A DNA stretch of 64,000 nucleotides from Inhella sp. GTDB taxonomy: Bacteria > Pseudomonadota > Gammaproteobacteria > Burkholderiales > Burkholderiaceae_C. A program made the translations under genes and the position numbers. This document shows positions 55,974 to 64,000 of this stretch, in pieces (the first letter of the stretch is position 1; each line of letters opens with the position of its first letter). The DNA lies in the NCBI RefSeq assembly GCF_027532025.1, contig NZ_JAPZSY010000002.1, positions 1 through 64,000 on the forward strand. Direction: 5' to 3'. The notes beneath the pieces are model-generated. The model saw only the letters and a program-made list of their open reading frames with translations, did no database searches and was not told the DNA's origin.

Positions 55974-56816
55974 TCACTTGCCCACACTCACCAAGGGTTG
56001 TGCGCCATGGCCCAACAGCACGGTGTTGCCCTGCTTGCTGGCAATGGCCAAGGCCGTGTCGCGCTGCAACTCGGCCAGCTTGATCTCCTTCAGCGCCGGC
56101 GTGAGCGAGGCGCTCAGAATTTGGTTGGCCTTGGCCTGGCCCTCGGCCTCGACGATCAAACGCTCGGCCTCGGCCTTGGCCAACTCCACCTCTTTGCGCT
56201 TTTTCTCGATGGCCTGGTCGGTCTCGGCGCGCTGCCGGATGGCGGCCTCGATGGCCGGGTCGGTCAGCAAATTGCGCACGTTCACGGCCGTCACCACGAA
56301 GGCCCCCTTGTCATTGGCATCCAGCTCTTTCTGCAAGCCCGCGCGCACCAACTCCGACAACTCCGTGCGCTTGGTGTGCATGGTGGTGGCGTCCAACTGG
56401 GCCACGGCTTTGTAGACGCTCTCGCGAGCCTCCCGAGACACGCGGCTGTAGGCGATCACCAAGTCTTTGGTGCCGCCGCTGGACACGACGTCCTTGTGAC
56501 GCACGACGTCGCCTTGGTACTTGGTGTAGAGCCCCGGGATGGCCCCCGGATTGACCTTGAAGTAGATGTCGATGTCGACGTCCTTCATCGTCAGGTTGTC
56601 CCGGCTTTTAGGCGTCATGTCGTTCAGTTGGAAGCTCACCTCCTTGGCACTGAACTCGTCCACCGTCTTGAACAAGGTGAAGTAAACGCCGGGCGGCAAG
56701 GCGTCCGGGCTGACCTTGCCGAGGGTGCGCTCCACGCCGACGTTGCCGGTGTCGATTTGCGTGCAAGCGGTCAGCAACGCCGTCAGGGCCAAGAGCATGG
56801 GGGTACGGAGGTTCAT
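55974..56816 (-). CDS. SPFH/prohibitin-family lipoprotein
   Basis: Lipobox LTAC; GNVGVERTLGKV, coiled-coil KKRKEVELAKAEAERLIVEAEGQAKANQIL. Confidence 0.85.
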   Translation of the reverse strand: MNLRTPMLLALTALLTACTQIDTGNVGVERTLGKVSPDALPPGVYFTLFKTVDEFSAKEVSFQLNDMTPKSRDNLTMKDVDIDIYFKVNPGAIPGLYTKYQGDVVRHKDVVSSGGTKDLVIAYSRVSREARESVYKAVAQLDATTMHTKRTELSELVRAGLQKELDANDKGAFVVTAVNVRNLLTDPAIEAAIRQRAETDQAIEKKRKEVELAKAEAERLIVEAEGQAKANQILSASLTPALKEIKLAELQRDTALAIASKQGNTVLLGHGAQPLVSVGK

Positions 56817-56992
56817 AGCAACTTCAGAGCCGTGGTTTGGTAGGTGAGGACGAGCAAGGCCAAGAGCACGAGCGCCAACGCGGCAATGCGCAGCAGCCAG
56901 CGCGCGGCCAAGCGCTGGGTCGGCCGGCTGCCGAGACGCCACAGGCCGTAGCCCAGCGGGAGCACGATGAGGAGGATGAGGAAGTGACGCAT
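56813..56992 (-). CDS. 59-aa predicted membrane protein
   Basis: MRHFLILLIVLPLGYGLWRLGSRPTQRLAARWLLRIAALALVLLALLVLTYQTTALKLL; stop overlaps the SPFH start (ATGA). Confidence 0.65.
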   Translation of the reverse strand: MRHFLILLIVLPLGYGLWRLGSRPTQRLAARWLLRIAALALVLLALLVLTYQTTALKLL

Positions 56993-57074
56993 GGTGGCCG
57001 TGAGTGTTGCCCAATTCTGCACCCAGGCGCCAGAGGGGCCCTGCCCGCCATTGCGGATCCCAGGGGAATGGGCG

Positions 57075-58247
57075 TCAAGCCCGCAAGAACAGCCCCGGTT
57101 GCCGAGGCGGCACGGCATGACCGTCCTCGCCGGTGACGGCGTCGTGCCAGCCGGGCAAGCCGGCGAGCCAGGCGGGCTCGAGGTGACGGGGCGAGGGCGC
57201 GGCGTTGAAGACCACCAGGGCGCGCTGCGCCCGGCAACGCCACACCAGCAACTGCCGGCTGACGTGCAGGGTCTCCCAACCGCCGTGACGCGCGGCGATG
57301 CCCCGCAGGCGCATCGCGGCGCGCAGCACCGGCTCGTGGCGGTGATCCATCCACACCAAGGGCACGCGGTCCAGTCGCAGTGTGGTGTAGGCGTGGGCCA
57401 AGCTCCATCCATCGGCCGGCAATGCAAAGCCGCCGTACTGCTCCAACTCCAGGTCGTGGTTGGTGACGAAGGCGACGCTGCGCCCCGCAGGCAGCGCGAG
57501 CTCGTCCGCGGCCAGAGCGTCCAACGGCGCCCATTCGCCCTCGGGCCCCAGGGCTTCGGTCAGGCTCTGGTGCAGCGGAAAGTCCATCAACGCCATGGTG
57601 CGCAGAAAGTCTTGCATCACCTCACGGTGGCCGGGCTGTTGGATGTATTCCCCGTACAGGAACAGGTCCGGCGGCAAGCCGGCCAGCACGGCGTCGAAGT
57701 ACTCGGGCTCCATGTGCTTGACGGCGTCGAAGCGAAAGCCGTCGGCCCCGCAATCGATCAACAGTTCCAGGTAACGCCGCGCTTCGGCGCGCACATGGGG
57801 GTGGCGGGTGTCCAAGTCCGGCAGGCCCACCAACCAGCCTTCGCGGATGGAAACCAGGTCGTTGTAGTCGATGGGCGCGCGAGGCCGGAAATGTTCGGGG
57901 CCGAAGCGCGGGTAGTTCAAGGTCTTGGCGTGGGGGCCGCCGGCCATGTGGTTGAGCACCACATCCACCAGCACCTTCAGGCCTCGCGCATGGGCGGCCT
58001 GGATGAGCCGGCGCAAGTCGGCCTCGTTGCCCAGCGGCCCTTCCAGCACGGTGTGGTCCAGGGGCTGGTAGCGCCCCCACCAAACGGGGTTGTCGATGCT
58101 GCGCTGCGGCGGCGACACCTGCAGCCCGGTGAAGCCTTCTGCGGCCAGCGCATCGAGTTCGGCCTCGCACCGGGCGAACGGCCAGTCGAACAGGTGCACG
58201 AAGGCGTCGGGCAAGACCAGGGATGACGGGGGCATGGGCGCGTCCAA
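57075..58247 (-). CDS. Alpha-amylase family (GH13) protein
   Basis: DVVLNHM, GFRFDAVKH, FLYGEYIQ, FVTNHD GH13 blocks with catalytic D/E/D present. Confidence 0.88.
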   Translation of the reverse strand: MDAPMPPSSLVLPDAFVHLFDWPFARCEAELDALAAEGFTGLQVSPPQRSIDNPVWWGRYQPLDHTVLEGPLGNEADLRRLIQAAHARGLKVLVDVVLNHMAGGPHAKTLNYPRFGPEHFRPRAPIDYNDLVSIREGWLVGLPDLDTRHPHVRAEARRYLELLIDCGADGFRFDAVKHMEPEYFDAVLAGLPPDLFLYGEYIQQPGHREVMQDFLRTMALMDFPLHQSLTEALGPEGEWAPLDALAADELALPAGRSVAFVTNHDLELEQYGGFALPADGWSLAHAYTTLRLDRVPLVWMDHRHEPVLRAAMRLRGIAARHGGWETLHVSRQLLVWRCRAQRALVVFNAAPSPRHLEPAWLAGLPGWHDAVTGEDGHAVPPRQPGLFLRA

Positions 58248-58374
58248 ACAGGCTGGACGGGCACTTTAGGCAGGTAACCCACCGTACCGCTTCGGACTGT
58301 GGCGCGGAGGGCGCACCGCTGGCGCTCGGCGAGGGTGATGCGGTGCGATGGTGGGGGTGATGGGGGTCGTCGGG

Positions 58375-58453
<79 letters not shown>

Positions 58454-58499
58454 ATTGCAGCGAGTGCAAAGGGCCCGGATTGTGGCAGCGTGAACGCAC

Positions 58500-59462
58500 T
58501 CAGTCGGCGAGCGAAGGCAGCAGGGTGTTGGCCAGGTCGTGGCGCGAAATGCGAGCAGGTTGGCTGCCGTCGTCGCTGCCCGCGGCAAACACAAAGGGGG
58601 CGTTGACCAATTCCACCCAGCGCAGCCCCGGGCGTTGCGCCTGGATGACGTCGCGCAGGGCTTGCACGGCGGGGTCGTCCCAGGGATAGCCGCACACCAC
58701 GGCACGTGGTACGCCGTCGGCCAGGGCGGCTTCGGCTTGCGCCAGGGTGGCCACGCAGTCGCCCTTGACCCCCGACAGGCGCAGCAGTTGGGCGGCGATG
58801 CCCCGCGTGCGCTCGTCGGGGTCGATGATCAGGGCGCGGTCCACGCCAGCCCAGTGACGACGTGGCAGGCCCTCGCCGTCGGGCGCGATGGCCGCCGCAG
58901 GGGCCGGGCCCAGGCGCAGTCTCAAGCGCCAGCCGGCGGCGTCGGGTTCGCGCTGCACGCCCCATCCCAGCGAGCGTCCGAGCCAGCGCAGCAGTTGGCC
59001 GTGCAACTGCGCCGCGTCCGGCCCCGCGCCTGCACCACTCAAGAGCAGCTCAGCCACGCCGTCGTCGGCCGTCCGCACGTTCAAGCGCAAGTCGACGCCG
59101 GCCGCCATGCCGTGCTGCACCAGCAGATCCAGCGCGTGTTGCAACTGGGCGGGGTCGGCCTGGACCTGGGCCGTGACGCCTTCCACCGTCAGCCGCAGGC
59201 CGCGCCGAGCCAGCTCGGGCAAGCACAGGCGGCGGGTGGCCAGGGCTGCGTCCAGCAAAGGCACCGCCTCGCATTCGTGCGCGCCGGCTCCCAAGGCGTG
59301 CAACAGGGTTTGCAATTCGCGCCCCAGGTCCTCCAGGCCGCGCACCTTCAAGCGTGCGGTGTCGCTCAGGCCGCGCTCGGCCGACAGTGCTTGCGCCGTT
59401 TGAACGATGGCTTCGCCCAACGGGGCGAGCACCGCGGCGGGCAAGGGTGGGTTGGGGTTCAT
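58500..59462 (-). CDS. Degenerate histidine-kinase-like / receiver-like protein
   Basis: HATPase-like DPAQLQHALDLLVQHG and receiver-like ALIIDPDERTRGIAAQLLRLSG...AVVCGYPWDDPAV, catalytic residues missing. Confidence 0.55.
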   Translation of the reverse strand: MNPNPPLPAAVLAPLGEAIVQTAQALSAERGLSDTARLKVRGLEDLGRELQTLLHALGAGAHECEAVPLLDAALATRRLCLPELARRGLRLTVEGVTAQVQADPAQLQHALDLLVQHGMAAGVDLRLNVRTADDGVAELLLSGAGAGPDAAQLHGQLLRWLGRSLGWGVQREPDAAGWRLRLRLGPAPAAAIAPDGEGLPRRHWAGVDRALIIDPDERTRGIAAQLLRLSGVKGDCVATLAQAEAALADGVPRAVVCGYPWDDPAVQALRDVIQAQRPGLRWVELVNAPFVFAAGSDDGSQPARISRHDLANTLLPSLAD

Positions 59463-59485
59463 CGCGGTCTCCGTGGTGATCTGGT

Positions 59486-61123
59486 TCAGTGCGCGGTGGC
59501 GGCCAGCACTTCGGGAAGGTCGGTGAGGCCCTGCAGCACTTTGTCGATCCCGTCCTGCCGCAGGGTTCGCATGCCGGCATCGCGGGCGGCGGCAAACATG
59601 TCGCGGGCGCTGGCGCGGTGGCGGATCAGCTCGCGCAGCGCATCGTTGGCCACGGCCAGCTCGTGCAGGCCCAGACGCCCGCGGTAGCCGGTGCCGCCGC
59701 AGGCATGGCAGCCGTGCCGACGGTACTGGAGCAAGCGCCCGCCGTGGACGGGCCGTGCACGCCAGCGGGCGATCAGATCGTCTTCGGCTTCGGGGGTCGT
59801 CTCGCCCACCGACCCCAGGTAGAGCCGCGCGAGCGAGCGCTCGGTGTGAGCCTGCAGCGGCTCAGCCATACGGCAATCGGGGCACAGACGGCGCACCAAA
59901 CGCTGGGCCAGCACACCGAGCAATGAATCGGAGAACATGAAGGCATCGAGCCCGATTTCCAGCAGGCGCGTCACCGCCTCGGGCGCCGAGTTGGTGTGCA
60001 GCGTGGACATCACCAAGTGCCCGGTGAGCGAGGCTTCGACGGCGATGCGCGCAGTTTCCTCGTCGCGCATTTCGCCGATCATCACGACGTCGGGGTCGGC
60101 GCGCAAAAAGGTGCGCATGGCCGCCGCGAAGGTCCAGCCGATGCGCGGATTGACCTGCACCTGTCGCAGGCCGGGCTGGGTGATTTCGATGGGGTCTTCG
60201 GCCGTCCAGATCTTGCGGTGCTCCTGGTTGAGCTCGCGCATCACGGAATGCAGCGTGGTGGTCTTGCCGCAGCCCGTGGGCCCGCAGATGAGGAGCAGGC
60301 CATGGGGTTTGGTCATCAGCCCGTGCAGGGCCGCCAGGTTGTCGGGCGCCAGTCCGATGCCGGACAACGGCAAGGGCTTCACACCACCCAGCAGGCGAAG
60401 CACCACGTCTTCCAGACCGCCGCTGGTGGGCACCGTGACCATGCGCAGTTCCATGCGCGGGCCACCAAAGCGGGCAAAGTCGAGCTTGCCGTCCTGCGGC
60501 CGGCGGTGCTCGGCAATGTCCAGGTCGGCCATGATCTTCAGCCGCGCCACCAGGGCGAAGCGCACGCGAGGCGGCAGCTCCAGGTGGCGGCGCAGATCGC
60601 CATCCACGCGCATGCGAATGCACACCGGACGCGGGGGCTCGTCGGTCTCGATGTGGATGTCGCTGGCCTTGAGGTCGATGGCGTCGCTGATCAGGCGGTT
60701 GACCAGGCGCACCAGGGTGTTGTCCGACTCGGACACCACGTCCACCACGGCATCGGCCGCATCGCTGCCGGTGCGCTGCAGTTCTTCGGCCATCTCGAAC
60801 AGGCTGGTGGGCGCCGCGGCGGTCGCACCCGGGCGGTCGCTGGCGGCGGCACCCGCTGTGTCGTCCCGCAAACGGTAAGCCCGGGCCAGGGCCGGCGCCA
60901 AGGTGCCCGGCGTGGCCAGCACGGGACGAACGCGCAACTCGCTGGTGAAGCGCAGCATTTCAAGCAGTCGGTGGTCCCACGGGTCGTTCATGGCCACGAC
61001 CAGGGTGTCTCCGCGCACCATCAGAGGCAGCGCGGCCTCGCGGGTGGCGATGAGGGCGTGCACGCGCGTCAAGGCTTCGGGCTCGGGCGCAAAACGGTTC
61101 AGGTCCACCGTCAGAATGCCCAT
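59486..61123 (-). CDS. GspE/PilB-type secretion ATPase (major fragment)
   Basis: CGPTGCGKTTTLHSVM, GEMRDEETARIAVEASLTGHLVMSTLHTN, CPDC...CHACGGTGYRGRLGLHE zinc motif; N-terminus lies within an MshEN-like domain. Confidence 0.88.
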   Translation of the reverse strand: MGILTVDLNRFAPEPEALTRVHALIATREAALPLMVRGDTLVVAMNDPWDHRLLEMLRFTSELRVRPVLATPGTLAPALARAYRLRDDTAGAAASDRPGATAAAPTSLFEMAEELQRTGSDAADAVVDVVSESDNTLVRLVNRLISDAIDLKASDIHIETDEPPRPVCIRMRVDGDLRRHLELPPRVRFALVARLKIMADLDIAEHRRPQDGKLDFARFGGPRMELRMVTVPTSGGLEDVVLRLLGGVKPLPLSGIGLAPDNLAALHGLMTKPHGLLLICGPTGCGKTTTLHSVMRELNQEHRKIWTAEDPIEITQPGLRQVQVNPRIGWTFAAAMRTFLRADPDVVMIGEMRDEETARIAVEASLTGHLVMSTLHTNSAPEAVTRLLEIGLDAFMFSDSLLGVLAQRLVRRLCPDCRMAEPLQAHTERSLARLYLGSVGETTPEAEDDLIARWRARPVHGGRLLQYRRHGCHACGGTGYRGRLGLHELAVANDALRELIRHRASARDMFAAARDAGMRTLRQDGIDKVLQGLTDLPEVLAATAH

Positions 61124-61435
61124 TCAGTGCGCCAGCATCTGACGCATTTGAGCGGGGGTGAGCAAGCCCAGTTGAATGAGCACCTCGCCCAGGGGCACGT
61201 GCTCGGGCTGTACCGCCTGGTAGCGCAACGCCTCGTACAACTGCTGGGGGCGCAGGAGGCCGGCCTCCACCAAGGCTTCACCCAAGTGCGGAGCGTGGTG
61301 GTCGGGGGCAGCATGCAGCTCTTGCCACAGGGCATCGGGCTCCACGATCGAGGACGCTGGCGACGGGTTGAGCGTCGCGGCTGAGGCATCCAAGGTTGCC
61401 GGGACGGTGTCGTGAGGCTTGACGGGACGATCCAT
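61124..61435 (-). CDS. N-terminal part of MshEN-like domain of the GspE-type ATPase, separated by one in-frame TGA
   Basis: LGEALVEAGLLRPQQLYEALRYQ...PLGEVLIQLGLLTPAQMRQMLAH* then ATG in the same frame. Confidence 0.75.
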   Translation of the reverse strand: MDRPVKPHDTVPATLDASAATLNPSPASSIVEPDALWQELHAAPDHHAPHLGEALVEAGLLRPQQLYEALRYQAVQPEHVPLGEVLIQLGLLTPAQMRQMLAH

Positions 61436-61504
61436 GCGGCCAGACTAACCCGACCGGCGCGCCGCGCCCTTTGACGCGGCACAAGCTCGACGCTCGGTGT
61501 GGCG

Positions 61505-62536
61505 TCAGCGCGTCGACAAAGCCTGGCTCACCATGCGCGACGTCACGTCCACGATTTGGATCATGCGCTCGTAGGCCATGCGCGTGGGGCCGATGACGCC
61601 CAGTGTGCCCACGACTTGCCCGTCGACCTCGTAAGGAGCGCTGACGATGCTGAGTTCCTCGAACGGCACCACCTGGCTTTCGCCGCCGATGAAGATGCGC
61701 ACGCCCTCGGCGCGGCTGCTGGTGTCGAGCAAGCGCATCAGCGCGGTCTTTTCCTCGAACAGGCCAAACAGCTTGCGCAGGCTGCCCAAGTCCTGGCTGA
61801 AATCTTGCACGGTGAGCAAGTTGCGCTCGCCGCTGATCACCACCTGCTCGGGTGGGTTGTCGTCGGCCACTTGCACAGCGGCACTCATCAGCAGGGCGAT
61901 TTCGCCCCGCAACTGCTCCACCTCGCCCCGCAAACGCTCGCGCACCAACTCCAGGGTCAGACCCGCATATTGGGCGTTGAGGCGGTTGGCCGCCTCGGTC
62001 AGCTCGGACTGGCTGTGGTCTTGCGCGGTGACGATGACGCGGTTTTGCACGTCGCCATCGGGGCTGACCAAGATGACCAGCACCCGTCGTTCGGACAAGC
62101 GCAAGAACTCGATGTGCCGAAATACCGACGGTTTGCGCGGCGCGGTGATGACCCCGACAAAACTGCTGAGGTTGCTCAGCATTTGGGCCGCGTGCGCGAT
62201 GACCCGCTGCGGCTGGTCGGGTTGCAACTGCCCCTCCAGTTGACGCACCTCGGTTTCGAACAGCGCCGGCTTGGCGGTGATCATGGTGTCCACGAACAAG
62301 CGGTAACCCAACGCGGTGGGAATGCGTCCCGCGCTGGTGTGGGGGCTGGCGATGAGGCCCAGCTCCTCCAGGTCGGCCATCACGTTGCGGATGGTGGCTG
62401 GGCTCAACTCCAGGCCCGATGCCTTGCTGAGCGTGCGCGAGCCCACGGGCAGCCCATCGGCGATGTAGCGCTCCACCAGGGTCTTCAGCAGGGATCGGGA
62501 TCGGTCGTCCAGCATGGGTTGGATTTTGTACGGCAA
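61505..62536 (-). CDS. hrcA: Heat-inducible transcription repressor HrcA
   Basis: [52 protein letters not shown]; alternative start 62515. Confidence 0.95.
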   Translation of the reverse strand: MPYKIQPMLDDRSRSLLKTLVERYIADGLPVGSRTLSKASGLELSPATIRNVMADLEELGLIASPHTSAGRIPTALGYRLFVDTMITAKPALFETEVRQLEGQLQPDQPQRVIAHAAQMLSNLSSFVGVITAPRKPSVFRHIEFLRLSERRVLVILVSPDGDVQNRVIVTAQDHSQSELTEAANRLNAQYAGLTLELVRERLRGEVEQLRGEIALLMSAAVQVADDNPPEQVVISGERNLLTVQDFSQDLGSLRKLFGLFEEKTALMRLLDTSSRAEGVRIFIGGESQVVPFEELSIVSAPYEVDGQVVGTLGVIGPTRMAYERMIQIVDVTSRMVSQALSTR

Positions 62537-62604
62537 TGACCCACTTCCCGACGTGCGGGTTGGCCACCCTGGTGGGGCCGAAACGCTGTGAGAACATGGC
62601 CTGC

Positions 62605-63477
62605 ATGGCTGGCAAACGCTTTGAACACGTGGCCCTGGTGGGCAAACCGGCGGCCGGCATCGGGCCGGTGATCGAGCAGGTGCGCGATTTCTTGCGGCAG
62701 CAAGGCTGTCGCGTCAGCCTGGAGCGCCAGGGCGCCCAAGCCGCCGGCGTTGCCGGCTATCCGGTGCTGGAGCCCGCAGAAATCGGCCGGGACTGCGACC
62801 TCGCCGTGGTGGTGGGCGGCGACGGCACGATGCTGGGCTTTGCCCGCGAGGTGGCGCCTTACGGCACCCCCTTGGTGGGCATCAACCAAGGCCGCCTGGG
62901 CTTCATCACCGACATTTCCTTTGAACAGTTCCGCGAGGCCTTGACCCCCATCCTGGCCGGCGATTGCGAAACCGAAGAACGCACCATGCTGGAAGGCAAC
63001 GTCTGGCGGGATGGCGTCAGCATCTTCAGTGGACTGGCCTTGAACGACGTGGTGGTGGCCCGCGGCGCCGCTGCCGGCATGGTGGAGTTGCGCATGCACG
63101 TGGGCGATGAGTTCGTCGCCAACTTGCGGGCCGACGGGGTCATCGTCGCCAGCCCCACCGGCAGCACGGCCTACGCGATGAGCGCCGGTGGCCCGCTGCT
63201 GCACCCCAGCATCGAGGGCTGGGTCATGGTGCCCATCGCCTCGCACGGGCTGTCCAACCGCCCGATCGTGCTGCCCGACCGCGGCGTCGTCAGCCTCGAA
63301 ATCGTGGCCGGCCGCGATGCGAGCGTCAACTTCGACATGCAAACCCTCACCCAGGTGCAACACGGCGACCGCGTCACGGTGCAGCGCTCGGCGCACAAAA
63401 GCCTGTTCCTGCACCCCACCGGCTGGAGCTACTACGCCACGCTGCGCCGCAAGCTGCGCTGGTACGAGGGCAATTGA
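62605..63477 (+). CDS. nadK: NAD kinase
   Basis: [44 protein letters not shown]. Confidence 0.95.
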   Translation: MAGKRFEHVALVGKPAAGIGPVIEQVRDFLRQQGCRVSLERQGAQAAGVAGYPVLEPAEIGRDCDLAVVVGGDGTMLGFAREVAPYGTPLVGINQGRLGFITDISFEQFREALTPILAGDCETEERTMLEGNVWRDGVSIFSGLALNDVVVARGAAAGMVELRMHVGDEFVANLRADGVIVASPTGSTAYAMSAGGPLLHPSIEGWVMVPIASHGLSNRPIVLPDRGVVSLEIVAGRDASVNFDMQTLTQVQHGDRVTVQRSAHKSLFLHPTGWSYYATLRRKLRWYEGN

Positions 63478-63480
63478 CGC

Positions 63481-63549
63481 CCCCAGTCTCCCTTCGGTCG
63501 CCACCCCCGGAGGGGGGCGAATCGGCTTGGGGCGGCCCGGCGCCGATTC
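63481..63549. repeat. Intergenic double-hairpin (REP-like) element
   Basis: CGCC-A-CCCCC-GGA-GGGGGGCG followed by GAATCGGC-N15-GCCGATTC. Confidence 0.6.
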
Positions 63550-63599
63550 AACCGCGACAACGACAATCTACTCCTCCCTTTCTTTGACCCTCATCCGGC

Positions 63600-64000
63600 A
63601 TGCTGCGACGGCTTTCCCTGCGGGACTTCGTCATCGTCCCCAGCCTTGAACTCGACTGGCAATCCGGCTTCTCGGCCCTGACGGGCGAGACCGGCGCCGG
63701 CAAGTCCATCCTGCTGGACGCTTTGCAATTGCTGCTGGGCGGCCGGGGCGATGCCGGCGTGGTGCGCGAGGGGGCCGCGCGCGCCGAGCTGAGCGCCGAG
63801 TTCGACCTCCCGTTGACCCTGCGCGATTGGCTGCAGGAAGCCGGCTTTGACGAGGCCGACACCCTGCTGCTGCGCCGGGTGATCGATGCGCAAGGCAAGA
63901 GCCGCGCCTGGATCAATGGCAGCCCGGCCACGGTGGCGCAACTGGCACAGGCGGCCGAACACCTGGTCGACATCCACGGTCAGCACGCCTGGCAAAAGCT
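63600..64000 (+). CDS. recN: DNA repair protein RecN, 5' part (truncated by window end)
   Basis: MLRRLSLRDFVIVPSLELDWQSGFSALTGETGAGKSILLDALQLLLGGR; VDIHGQH. Confidence 0.93.
   Translation, partial: MLRRLSLRDFVIVPSLELDWQSGFSALTGETGAGKSILLDALQLLLGGRGDAGVVREGAARAELSAEFDLPLTLRDWLQEAGFDEADTLLLRRVIDAQGKSRAWINGSPATVAQLAQAAEHLVDIHGQHAWQK

Noticed and set aside
61111-61482. Alternative 123-aa minus-strand ORF over the ATPase N-terminal fragment
   Set aside because: Wrong frame; the MshEN-like motif lies in the 61124-61435 frame.
62516-62604. CIRCE element expected near hrcA
   Set aside because: No TTAGCACTC-N9-GAGTGCTAA-like sequence seen; HrcA targets may lie elsewhere.

Overview
GC-rich bacterial chromosome segment. 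Gene content and order (hrcA-nadK-recN, folB-ttcA, ResB/CcsB cytochrome assembly, msrPQ, gltIJKL) suggest a Burkholderiales-type betaproteobacterium; this is an inference from content, no search was run. The window is almost wholly coding, with about 53 supported protein genes and one tRNA. I found no rRNA, CRISPR array, IS element or prophage. Most genes are housekeeping. Points worth a second look: (1) a double-length tandem UvrA with four intact ABC ATPase sites; (2) a GspE/PilB-type ATPase whose MshEN-like N-domain is cut by one in-frame TGA followed directly by ATG; (3) a PEP-CTERM gene behind a near-consensus sigma-54 promoter with upstream palindromes; (4) a three-gene envelope locus (DUF4394-like lipoprotein, PDZ plus degenerate M48-like lipoprotein, exact 69-bp-period MORN protein); (5) two apparently dead signalling proteins (GGDEF to GGKSM, and a pseudo-kinase/pseudo-receiver); (6) a fadNAE-like operon with a TetR gene and a palindromic operator; (7) a 58-aa membrane sORF missing from the ORF track. 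All calls come from reading sequence and translations; domain names are motif recognition, not database hits.
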